Positions 25,760 to 34,027 of a stretch of DNA of 64,000 bases are shown here, piece after piece (positions within the stretch are counted from its first letter, which is position 1; each line of letters starts with the position of its first letter). This DNA is from Acidobacteriota bacterium (lineage in GTDB: Bacteria > Acidobacteriota > UBA4820 > DSQY01), in the NCBI GenBank assembly GCA_021787565.1, contig JAJYLT010000013.1:1-64000 (forward strand), written 5' to 3'. A model generated the notes under the pieces. The model ran no database searches, was not told the DNA's origin, and was given only the letters and a program-made list of their open reading frames with translations. The position numbers and the translations under genes are program-made.

Positions 25760-28435
25760 CTACTCGTTCCCGAAGAGCTTCTTGGCGTCCGTGAAGCTGG
25801 CGGGCCGGACCTGCTTCCACTCACTTTGGCGGACAAACATCGTGCGGTAGCGGCGGCCCTCGTCCTTCGCCGTGGCGTCCTTGCACCACTGCTCCAGGCG
25901 CTCCCTCTTGTGGGCATCCTGGATGTCCTCGCGGCCTTTGGTTTCGACGACCCAATACTCCCCGTCGGTCTCCTTCACGAGAAAATCGGGGTAGTAGTTC
26001 GCGACGTGCCCTTCGGCCGCCTGATACTCCACCTTGAAGCCCGTGCTCGGAGAGTTCTTCGCGAAGGAGACGATGTCCCCGCACCCCTCCAGGAAGGAGG
26101 CGAACTCCAGCTCGTAGTCGTTGTCGGCCACGATCTTGTTGAAGACCGAGCGCGCGGGCACGAGGTACGGCTTGGGACTGACGACGAAGGGCCGCGTCCT
26201 GCTCAGCTTGATCCGGTCGCGGACCTCCGTCGTTCCCCTGTCCTGGACCGTCAGCGCGTTGATCGCCTCCTTGAAACCCTTCAGGACGGCCTGCGTCGCC
26301 GAAGGCTCCGAAAGATTCCGCAGGACGTTGGGATCTTCGAGCGAGACAGCCCTTTGGAAGAGGCTGTCCTCCATGAACGCCTTGACCTTGCCGAAGAGCA
26401 CGTCGAAACCTCCGACCAGCCTCAAGTCCCGCATGATGGCCCGCGCGAAGTATCCGATGACGCTCTGGTAGCTCGGCGGCGAGGCGCCGTCCATGACCGT
26501 CACGTGGCTCGTCTGGTCCGTGTCCACGTGCTTGAAGACGATCTCGCGCTGCTGCTGGGGCGTAAAGGACAGGATGCGCAGGCGAGGCTTCGGCAGGGCC
26601 TCCACGTCCAGGGCCGCGAGGTTCTTGTACTCCCTCGTGATTCTCGGAGCGAGGATGGGCAACTCGATGTCCAGGGCTTCGATGTTCTTCCTGGGGTTCT
26701 CCCGGTCCACCTCCACGACGAGCGGCGCTCCCGAGAGGGCCCGTTCGCCCATGGGAACGTACTCGAGCTCCACCCCTTCGGTCTTGATGGACTCCACGAA
26801 TTCGATGAAGGCCTCCGTCCCGATCACGCTCAGCTTCTCCTCGACGTCTTCCTCGCGGAACATGCGTCGAAGGCCTCGTCCGAGCGTCTGCTCCGGGAGG
26901 ATCTTGCTCGCGGCCTTGTAGGGCCTGAGCCCGACGATGGAGACGACGTTCTGCACGTCCCATCCCTCGCGCAGGACCATGACCGAGACGATCGCCTTAT
27001 AGCGGCTCTCGCCGCCGTCGATGCCCCGGCTCTCCTCGCGGAGCGCCTCCAGCTCCTCTTTGTTCTTTCCGGCCGATGCTTCGGAGATCTCGCCGTTCCT
27101 CTTGGTGTGAATGACCAGGACGGCGCCCTCCAGCTCGGGGTAGTGGCTCTCAAGGTAGGCGCCCACCTCGTCGCAGTTGCGGGTGTCGTCGGTCATCACG
27201 AAGAGAACCGACTTCTTGCCGGCGGGGGCGAGGCGCTCGTAGACCTTCTTCCATTCAAGATATCCGAGGTGCAGGTAATCGGCGTACTGCTCGGTGAACT
27301 TCGCGCTCTTCTTCTCCTGGAGCTTGCCCCGCGAGGCCGCGTCCGGCAGGACGGGCCTCTTCACGACGCCCTGGCGGATCGCCTCCACGAGCGGATAGTC
27401 GCTGATGGTCTGGACGAAGATGGCGCCGTTCGTGTGCTTGGGCGTCGCGGTCAGGTCGAACTGCGCCGAGAGCTGGCTGCCCTTCAGGCGGAGCTGGCTG
27501 GAAATATCCTGGAGGCTCTTGAACCACGCCATGTCGGGATCGTGCACGTGGTGGGCCTCGTCGTTGAAGACGACCAGGTCCGACACCTGCCGGACGATCG
27601 TGCCGAGGTCCACCTGCGCGTCCGTGGTCTTGCCCGTGGGCCGCTTGCCGAGGAAGTAGGCCGTCGTGTCTTCATCATCGAAGGTGGCCACGTGCTCGTT
27701 CTCGTAGACGCGGTGGATGTTCGTGAGAAAGAGGTTGCCCGTCTCGGAGACGAGGCCGATCTGGTCCTGAACGTGGAGGGTGACTTGGAAGTCATCTCGC
27801 CACGCTTGGCCTTCGTAGCCGTTTTCAGGGAGCACGGGATCGTCGTAGAAAACCCTCAGGCCCCTAAAGTCATCGAGGAGCCGGTCCAGCACGATGATGT
27901 TCGGGGCGATCATGAGGAAGTTCGTGGAGAGCTCCGAGCCCTCCTCGTAGCGCTTGTGGAAGTAGGCCCACGCCATGAGCAGGCTCATGACCTTGGTCTT
28001 GCCCGTGCCCGTGGCCATCTTGAGGACGTAGCGCGTCCAGTCCTCGTCGAACATCCCCTTCGAAACGGCGCCAGAAGCGTCGTACTTGAGGAGCGCGTAC
28101 GGATCCCGCGCCCGCTCCACCTCGTAGAGCCAGATGGCCGACTCCACGGCCTCCCGCTGCGCGAAGTAGTAGCGGAACTCCCGCATCGTGCCATCGGAAG
28201 CCGGCAGGAGGTGCTCCGTCTCGAACCAGTGGCGCAGCAGCGCCTTCGTCGTCTCGCTCGCCCCCTCGTAGCCCCCATCCCGCCACGCCTTCACCCCCCG
28301 CCGCACCCGGTGCACCAGCGGCGGCAGGAGCATCGAGTAGCCCGCCTCCGCGAGCTGCGCCTCGCCCGGATACCAGCGGACCTCCGGGTCCAGGATCGAG
28401 TACGGGTCGCGCGGGAAGGACGCGGGAAGGGGCAT
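25760..28435 (-). CDS. res: Type III restriction enzyme Res subunit
   Basis: An 891-residue ATP-dependent helicase/endonuclease. Walker A MATGTGKT (~140-147), DEAH-type box NDEAHHVHD (~300), the late helicase motif EQTLGRGLRRM and a C-terminal PD-D/ExK nuclease core (YYPDFLV and VVETKGRE, ~835-860) are all present, so it should be active with a Mod partner. ATG 28435 overlaps the stop of the upstream TOPRIM gene (TGATG); an in-frame start 19 codons earlier lies inside that gene. It is the last gene of the six-gene overlapping operon and ends two bases from the island edge. Confidence 0.92.
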   Translation of the reverse strand: MPLPASFPRDPYSILDPEVRWYPGEAQLAEAGYSMLLPPLVHRVRRGVKAWRDGGYEGASETTKALLRHWFETEHLLPASDGTMREFRYYFAQREAVESAIWLYEVERARDPYALLKYDASGAVSKGMFDEDWTRYVLKMATGTGKTKVMSLLMAWAYFHKRYEEGSELSTNFLMIAPNIIVLDRLLDDFRGLRVFYDDPVLPENGYEGQAWRDDFQVTLHVQDQIGLVSETGNLFLTNIHRVYENEHVATFDDEDTTAYFLGKRPTGKTTDAQVDLGTIVRQVSDLVVFNDEAHHVHDPDMAWFKSLQDISSQLRLKGSQLSAQFDLTATPKHTNGAIFVQTISDYPLVEAIRQGVVKRPVLPDAASRGKLQEKKSAKFTEQYADYLHLGYLEWKKVYERLAPAGKKSVLFVMTDDTRNCDEVGAYLESHYPELEGAVLVIHTKRNGEISEASAGKNKEELEALREESRGIDGGESRYKAIVSVMVLREGWDVQNVVSIVGLRPYKAASKILPEQTLGRGLRRMFREEDVEEKLSVIGTEAFIEFVESIKTEGVELEYVPMGERALSGAPLVVEVDRENPRKNIEALDIELPILAPRITREYKNLAALDVEALPKPRLRILSFTPQQQREIVFKHVDTDQTSHVTVMDGASPPSYQSVIGYFARAIMRDLRLVGGFDVLFGKVKAFMEDSLFQRAVSLEDPNVLRNLSEPSATQAVLKGFKEAINALTVQDRGTTEVRDRIKLSRTRPFVVSPKPYLVPARSVFNKIVADNDYELEFASFLEGCGDIVSFAKNSPSTGFKVEYQAAEGHVANYYPDFLVKETDGEYWVVETKGREDIQDAHKRERLEQWCKDATAKDEGRRYRTMFVRQSEWKQVRPASFTDAKKLFGNE

Positions 28436-29001
28436 CAGGATGCTCCCAGGCCAGCTTGAATCCGGTCCTGCAATTCCTTGAGTTCCGGACACCGAGCTAA
28501 CAGGCCAGGATAATGGCTCAGGGTTTCCCGCATGAGCAGGTCTCTTCCGCCGCCCGCCCGCCGTGGGTCTCCAAACCTAGTCAAGAACGGCTGGAAGATC
28601 TCTTCCTTGACGGCGGTATTGCTTCTGATGTCCGACCAAGGCTGAGATAGTTTTTCGACATGGCCTGCCAGGAGCCACGTCTCCACTTCCTGAATGGCCG
28701 CGCAGCAGAAAAGGCGAAGGCCCCGTCGCAGGGCATCGCCTTCGAGCGCCTCGAATTTGCCGCTGCGGTCCTTGCCGTCAGCATCTGGAAGAAAGAGAAA
28801 AAGGTCCATGTGAGGATTTCGGTCCAAGATGGAAGGCAGCAAGGACTTGGCATGGTGGTAACCCTCGGCCCTCGGATTCGTGAGCACGGCCACGCGCGCT
28901 TTGGGCTTGTCAAGTTCGGCGAGCATCCGTTCGACCAGTGGCTTCAAAATGTAGCCGTTGTACGTTGGGTCCTCGGGGATGACGAGCGTAAGAAAGCTCA
29001 T
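28435..29001 (-). CDS. DUF4276-like TOPRIM protein, partner of AAA ATPase
   Basis: A 188-residue protein. An acidic pair DADGKD (after LFLFLP) and a downstream Glu in QEVETWLLAG are where TOPRIM-fold nucleases such as DUF4276/DUF4435 proteins hold metal. Such proteins pair with AAA ATPases in toxin-like phage-defence modules; PARIS (AriA/AriB) is the best-known relative. The ATG overlaps the AAA stop (ATGA) and the stop overlaps the res start (TGATG), so it is made in step with both. Its GC content is lower than that of the flanking genes. The family assignment is moderately sure; the toxin role is inferred. Confidence 0.72.
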   Translation of the reverse strand: MSFLTLVIPEDPTYNGYILKPLVERMLAELDKPKARVAVLTNPRAEGYHHAKSLLPSILDRNPHMDLFLFLPDADGKDRSGKFEALEGDALRRGLRLFCCAAIQEVETWLLAGHVEKLSQPWSDIRSNTAVKEEIFQPFLTRFGDPRRAGGGRDLLMRETLSHYPGLLARCPELKELQDRIQAGLGAS

Positions 29002-30239
29002 AGAGCGCTCTCCAGCCAGCCCTCCATGAATAGATCGAGAATCGAACCATTCCGAACGACTTCCGAGAAACGAGGGACTTTCGAGAGTGGTATGACGACG
29101 GATGCACCGGTCTCTTCATCCCGTTTGCAGAAGAAAGTGGTTCGAAAGTCCTCCTCCTTCAGCCACGCGAGAATCACGGGCGAATGAGTGGTCGCCATGA
29201 TCTGCTGACCCGACAGGCTCGACTGCGACTTGAGAAGCTCAACCAGGAGCCGGAGGCGGCTCGGATGGATACCGTTTTCGATTTCTTCAATGGTGAGCAC
29301 ACTCGGAAGATCGGGCTGAAAGAAGGCAGCGGCGATGGCGGCAAAGCGAAGCGTGCCGTCGGACAGGATCGGAGCCGGATACTCCACTCCTTTCTCCTTG
29401 ATGGCGAAGAGAGGCTCGCCCAGGGCCCCGGCAAGAATTCCCACGTCGTCCAGCTCCGTCGGAGTCAATTGCGTGAGCCAGGAAAGATACGCGGATTTCG
29501 CTCTTTCGTCCCCGAGGATCGTCTTCACCAGTGCGGCAAAATTCTCACCGTGCTCCCCCATGCGCCGCACCGTTTGAGCTTGTGAGTATTGGCGCAAAAC
29601 AGTGGGCGATGGATCAAGCCTTTGCGTATTGCTTAGTTCACTGACGCACAGTTGCAGAATTCCGGCATGCGTCTTGGAGGTCTCTTTGCGCCGGAGGAGC
29701 TGGTGCAATACTGGGCGGGATTTCTCAAACTCCAAGTGCGGTCTTCGTCCGATCTTGCCGTGGTGGTAAACGACCTTGAAGTAGGGAAGGCCGGCATTGT
29801 TATCGATGGGGGTACTGTCGTAGACGGGGCCGGCACCGCCAGTTGCCGCCAAACTCTCCTCCATGACACAGCCGGCTTCCGGCGAGAAACCTATGGAGTA
29901 ATGGACCCGTGGAAACTGCCGGCCAGGCGGAGAGATCTCTACAGCGAACCGAATGACGCCCTTCTGGCGGTTCTCCTGCGGGGTGTGAGGCGCGGAGAAA
30001 AGCGCCTTGCTGCTGCCGCCACGAATGCCCTCCCAGATTTCACTGGTCGCGCTCTTGGGCTTTCCATTCAAGATCTCGTCGAACGTGAAACCGTATCCGA
30101 TGCCCTGAAGAACCCGTAGCGCGTCGAAGAAGTTGGACTTGCCGCTGGCGTTCGTGCCGATGAAGAGGTTCAGGTCGCCAAGGGCCAAGTCCACCTTTTC
30201 CAAGCTCTTGAAGCCCTCAATCTTGATTCGCGTGATCAT
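28998..30239 (-). CDS. AAA_15/AAA_21 ATPase (OLD/AriA-like)
   Basis: A 413-residue ABC-type ATPase. It opens IKIEGFKSLEKVDLALGDLN with Walker A GTNASGKSN (~28-36), has the signature-side segment ILSDGTLRFAAIAAAFF, Walker B VLTIEEIENGIHPSRL and the ATTHSP switch. It lacks its own TOPRIM domain, which is supplied by the next gene, so the two together equal a split OLD or PARIS-like system. ATGA overlaps join it to mod upstream and to the TOPRIM gene downstream. It is placed inside a type III restriction operon, where it may sense interference with restriction. That role is inference. Confidence 0.85.
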   Translation of the reverse strand: MITRIKIEGFKSLEKVDLALGDLNLFIGTNASGKSNFFDALRVLQGIGYGFTFDEILNGKPKSATSEIWEGIRGGSSKALFSAPHTPQENRQKGVIRFAVEISPPGRQFPRVHYSIGFSPEAGCVMEESLAATGGAGPVYDSTPIDNNAGLPYFKVVYHHGKIGRRPHLEFEKSRPVLHQLLRRKETSKTHAGILQLCVSELSNTQRLDPSPTVLRQYSQAQTVRRMGEHGENFAALVKTILGDERAKSAYLSWLTQLTPTELDDVGILAGALGEPLFAIKEKGVEYPAPILSDGTLRFAAIAAAFFQPDLPSVLTIEEIENGIHPSRLRLLVELLKSQSSLSGQQIMATTHSPVILAWLKEEDFRTTFFCKRDEETGASVVIPLSKVPRFSEVVRNGSILDLFMEGWLESAL

Positions 30240-32545
30240 ACCCGCACCTCGACGACCTTGGTGGTGTCGTTGCCGAAGATGTCAATGACCTTGACGGCGA
30301 TCTTGTAGGTGCCCTTCTTGGCGTATTCGTGTTTGAGGCTGGTGAGTTCGAGGGCGCGGCTCTTGCGGGTGCGGAAGCTCTGCCACTGGTTCTCGAAGAG
30401 GTAGTTGCCGGTCCAGATTTCTTCTCCCGCGGGCGGGGCGAGAGCGCCACTCTCGGCAGGCGGGGGCGAGAGCGCCACTCGGATAATCTCTTTGCGGCTC
30501 TCGTAGTCGAAGTCCACGGCCCAGTAGTCAATCCAGTCGGTCCACTTCTTGGTGAGGACTTCGCGGGTGATGAGGCCCTTCTTGTCCTTGCTGACCTTGA
30601 CGACCTGGCCCGCCTCGACGGTGACCTTGCTCCCGCCGGGCTTGAGCTTCTCGCCCACGGCGTCCAGATCGTCCTGGCGGTAGTAGACGCCGAAGTCCTT
30701 CAGGGAGACGGTGACGGAGCGGCCCTCCACCTTGGGCAGGACCTCCACGTAGGCCACGTCGTAGAACTGGACCTGGCCGCGCTCCACGGCTCGCCGGTCG
30801 AAGACGTCCTTGGGGATGTACTTGAGCGAGAGGGCCACGCCCTTGCGCTTGGCCTCGTCCTGGAGCGCGGGAGAAAGGCCCATCTCGAACTCGAAGCCGA
30901 GGACGTCGGCCTTGCTGATCTTAAGCCTGCGACAGGCGGCGACGGCCTCCTCGACCTGTCCCTGCGTGACGGGGGCGTCGATGGGTCCCACGAGGATGAG
31001 CGTGGAGCCCTTGCGGCCGTGGAAGGGCGGCGTCTGGAAGACGCGCTCGGCCTTGTAGGCGGAGAGGATGAGCGTGAGGTAGTGTTCTTCCTTTTGAAGG
31101 GCGACGCGGGCGAGGTCTTCATCGGACAAGGGCGAACGGCCGTTCGCCCCTGCGCCGGACATCTGCGCCAGGAAATACTGCCGCTCGTACTTGCCCAGGT
31201 TCAGGATCTCGAAGGCGCGGTAGGGCTTCCCCGCCGCCTTCAGTTCCCGCTGGACGCCGATGAGTCGCTTCCTCGTGGTGTGGATGGCGAAGCGCCCCAG
31301 GTCACAGCCAATCCATTGGCGCCCGAGTTTTTCGGCGACGGCCAGGGTCGTGCCCGAGCCGCAGAAGAAGTCAGCTATTAAATCGCCCTCATTCGAGGAC
31401 GATTTAATAATGCGCTCTACGAGCGCCTCTGGTTTTTGAGTGGAATAATCAAGACGCTCGGCTGAGAGGTTGTGCATAATCGAGAGATCTGACCAGATAT
31501 CTTGCAGCGGTACACCGGGTGCTTCTTTTTCATAGAATTTGAGCCGTGGCATCCCACCAGTGGCTTGTGGCCAGTGGATTTTACCTTGACGATCCAACTC
31601 ATCCATTTTATCTTTGGTCATCGCCCAGCAACGGCTCGGAGGCGGAGTGATGTTCTTCCAGGTGTATATCTGACCGCTTGATGCGCGCGTCATTGATGCT
31701 GTCAGATCGCGTCGAGCGTACCGCTGTCCAGAATCATCCACTTGGTCGAAAAAGGTATTAATGTATTCTTCTGAATATGCGGCATAAACTTGGTTCCAAA
31801 ACCAATTCTCTGATTTTGTAAAAAAGAGAATTGCGTCATGAATCGCACCGTAGTTGTTAACGACGTTAGCGTGCGCTGAAGTGCGGTTCCAGATTATCTC
31901 CGCACGATGGTTTTCGGTGCCGAATATTTCTTCCAGGAGCGATCGGACCAAATGGCTCACTCTCGCACCCACATGCACATAAATGCTCCCATCGTCGCTG
32001 AGCAGGTCCCTCATGAGCTTGAGGCGCTCATACATCATGGCGAGGTAGGAATCGGTCCCTTTCCCCCAGGTGTCCCTGTACGCCAGCTCCTCAATGACGC
32101 TGGGCTCCTTGGTGAGGGTCTCCTCGCCGACCTCGATGTTGACGGAGAAGTCCGCGCCCACGTCGAAGGGCGGGTCGATGTAGATGAGTTTGAGGCCGCC
32201 GGCGGCCTCGATCTCACGGCGTAGGGGGCCGTTTTTCAAGGAGGAGAGGACGAGCTTGTTGTCGCCCCAGATGAGCTTGTTGCTCCAGCCGCCGCTCTGG
32301 CGCCCGTCGCCGCCCACGCCGAAGAGGGAGCCCGCGTCCGCCCCGCGCTCCGCCCGCGGCTCATCCACCTGCTCGATGGACTGGAAGGGCAAGACGATGT
32401 TCGTCACCTCGGAGGTCTTCCCCTGCCAGATGAGCTCCACCTCCGGCGCGTCCGCGAAGAGCACGAGCCGGTACTTTGGCGGCAGCGGCTCCCCCCGGTC
32501 GATCAGGTTCTTCAAATATTCTTTCTCCCGCTCGGTCAGGTTCAT
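30236..32545 (-). CDS. mod: Type III DNA methyltransferase Mod subunit
   Basis: A 769-residue beta-class adenine methyltransferase. DPPF (residues 124-127) precedes FCGSGTT (394-400), the order of Mod proteins; the target-recognition domain lies between them. DNA of that interval (about 31380-31935) is clearly richer in A+T than either side, pointing to a swapped recognition domain. ATG 32545 overlaps the stop of the preceding truncated frame (ATGA), and the stop overlaps the AAA start. The 5' 119 bases belong to a 259-bp direct repeat shared with 36782-37040. All catalytic motifs are intact. Confidence 0.9.
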   Translation of the reverse strand: MNLTEREKEYLKNLIDRGEPLPPKYRLVLFADAPEVELIWQGKTSEVTNIVLPFQSIEQVDEPRAERGADAGSLFGVGGDGRQSGGWSNKLIWGDNKLVLSSLKNGPLRREIEAAGGLKLIYIDPPFDVGADFSVNIEVGEETLTKEPSVIEELAYRDTWGKGTDSYLAMMYERLKLMRDLLSDDGSIYVHVGARVSHLVRSLLEEIFGTENHRAEIIWNRTSAHANVVNNYGAIHDAILFFTKSENWFWNQVYAAYSEEYINTFFDQVDDSGQRYARRDLTASMTRASSGQIYTWKNITPPPSRCWAMTKDKMDELDRQGKIHWPQATGGMPRLKFYEKEAPGVPLQDIWSDLSIMHNLSAERLDYSTQKPEALVERIIKSSSNEGDLIADFFCGSGTTLAVAEKLGRQWIGCDLGRFAIHTTRKRLIGVQRELKAAGKPYRAFEILNLGKYERQYFLAQMSGAGANGRSPLSDEDLARVALQKEEHYLTLILSAYKAERVFQTPPFHGRKGSTLILVGPIDAPVTQGQVEEAVAACRRLKISKADVLGFEFEMGLSPALQDEAKRKGVALSLKYIPKDVFDRRAVERGQVQFYDVAYVEVLPKVEGRSVTVSLKDFGVYYRQDDLDAVGEKLKPGGSKVTVEAGQVVKVSKDKKGLITREVLTKKWTDWIDYWAVDFDYESRKEIIRVALSPPPAESGALAPPAGEEIWTGNYLFENQWQSFRTRKSRALELTSLKHEYAKKGTYKIAVKVIDIFGNDTTKVVEVRV

Positions 32546-32685
32546 GGCCGTTTCCCTCTCTGCCGGCTGCTTCTGGCCTTTGGCCCGCTTGTCGGTAGGG
32601 TACCACGCTCGGGAGTAGGGAGGGGGCCGCCGGTTGGGGGCTCCGCGGGGCCGAAGGGATTCTCCCCCGCGAGGAGGGCGAGGCC
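32427..32685. repeat. 259-bp direct repeat, copy 1 (SWIM 3' end + mod 5' end)
   Basis: This aligns without gaps to 36782-37040 with roughly ten differences (about 96% identity). It contains the last ~47 codons of the SWIM-type frame, the ATGA junction and the first ~40 codons of mod. Similarity stops sharply at both ends. The two copies bracket the nested Res2-RhuM-methyltransferase cassette. Confidence 0.9.
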
Positions 32686-32982
32686 CGGCGCGTCCCTCCT
32701 CGCCTGGGCGCGCACCTGCTCCACGATGGCCTGGGGCTGAATCTTCTCCTGGATATAGACGGGCACCACCGGGACCTCCAGGTCCTGCCGATCCTGGTCG
32801 TCCTTGCCCTTCCACACGAGCTGGGGATCGAGGCTCGGATCGCGCGGGTAGAGGAGCGCCTTCGGGCTCTTCTCGTCCTGCTCCACGAAGTCCCGCAGCT
32901 CCTGCGTCGGGATGTTCACCCGCTTGTCCATGTGCTTCACGCTCGACACCGGCACCGAGCCATTCCCAGACTTCTTAGCCAT
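32542..32982 (-). pseudogene. Truncated DNA methyltransferase fused to a SWIM-protein tail
   Basis: Residues 1-~97 (SVKHMDKRVNIPTQELRDF; LLYPRDPSLDPQLVWKGKD; YIQEKIQPQAIVEQVRAQ) are the conserved N-terminus of a large site-specific adenine methyltransferase that normally continues for ~700 or more residues with DPPY and FxGxG motifs. At residue ~99 the frame runs into the repeated SWIM C-terminal tail (LALLAGENPFGPAE) and stops in an ATGA overlapping the mod start. No catalytic part remains. The fusion frame still couples translation into mod. The ATG overlaps the RhuM stop by 8 bases. Confidence 0.75.
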
Positions 32983-34027
32983 TCTCCTTGCTCTCCTTGC
33001 GCGGCATCTTCTTCACGGCGAGCTGGGCGGCGGCTCCTTCGAGCTGGCGGAGCCCCTCCGCCTCGGCCTCCTCGCGCCGCCTCTGGGCGAACCGCTCGTA
33101 TTCGGCCTGGGCTTTCCGGTCCGCCTCCTCCCGGGATACGGAGCCCGCGCCCGGAAGGACGGGACGCTCGTTGAAGGCGAGGAAGGAATCGAGCCGCTCC
33201 CGCCAATCCTTGAGGAAGACCTGTTTCCGCCGCTTGGCCTGGTCCTCCGCGAAGTCGAGGAACATCGTCACGATGCGGTTCAGTTCGGCGATCTCCTTCC
33301 CCCGCAGGTAGTTCTTCGCGACAGTCACGTCGCCCTTGCGAACCACGGCGCCCTTCCAGGTGGTCAGACCCATGTTGGACGCGGCCGCGTCGGCGCGCCC
33401 GGCGATGAGTTCAGGGGCGGTCCTTCCCGTCACGGCGAAGTGCAGCTTGTTCTGGGCGATCTGAAAGAAGTGTGCCGTTTCGGCGTCGCTGGGGTCGTAG
33501 TCCGCCGCCAGGGCGAAGATCTCGCGCACACGCAGGTACATGCGGCGCTCGCTCGCGCGAATGTCGCGTATGCGCTCGAGCATCTCGTCGAAGTAGTCGG
33601 GCACACCCGGCCCTGGCGGGTTCTTCAGCCGCTCGTCGTCCAGGACGAAGCCCTTCAGGAGATACTCCTTGAGCCGCGCCGTGGCCCATTGGCGGAAGGC
33701 CGTGCCGCGCTGGGAACGGACCCGGTAGCCGACGGCCAGGATCATCTCCAGGCTGTAGTGGTCCACGTTTCGTTCGACGCTCCGCGCACCCTCGAGTTGA
33801 ACTATTCGATAATTTCGAATAGTTGCCTGCGGCGACAGTTCGCCGTCCGCGAAGATCTCCTTGATATGGTGGTTAATCGTGTTGACTCCAACCTCAAACA
33901 GCTCGGAGAGAAGGCGCTGAGTCAGCCAGATGTTCTCGTCGGCGAACCGGCACTCGATCCGGGTTCTGCCGTCCTCGGTACGGTAGAGGAGGATTTCGCC
34001 GGTGCTGTCGGGAGTGCCGGAGGTCAT
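32975..34027 (-). CDS. RhuM-family protein
   Basis: A 350-residue protein of the RhuM/virulence-RhuM family. Family segments are visible: IWLTQRLLSELFEVGVNTIN with HHIKEIF, YRIVQLEGARSVERNVDHYS, LAVGYRVRSQRGTAFRQWA and KLHFAVTGRTAPELI. RhuM proteins are frequent in restriction-modification and pathogenicity islands; the biochemical role is unknown, though the first half resembles a DNA-binding domain. ATG 34027 overlaps the res2 stop (ATGA). It is the middle gene of the nested cassette. Confidence 0.87.
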   Translation of the reverse strand: MTSGTPDSTGEILLYRTEDGRTRIECRFADENIWLTQRLLSELFEVGVNTINHHIKEIFADGELSPQATIRNYRIVQLEGARSVERNVDHYSLEMILAVGYRVRSQRGTAFRQWATARLKEYLLKGFVLDDERLKNPPGPGVPDYFDEMLERIRDIRASERRMYLRVREIFALAADYDPSDAETAHFFQIAQNKLHFAVTGRTAPELIAGRADAAASNMGLTTWKGAVVRKGDVTVAKNYLRGKEIAELNRIVTMFLDFAEDQAKRRKQVFLKDWRERLDSFLAFNERPVLPGAGSVSREEADRKAQAEYERFAQRRREEAEAEGLRQLEGAAAQLAVKKMPRKESKENG

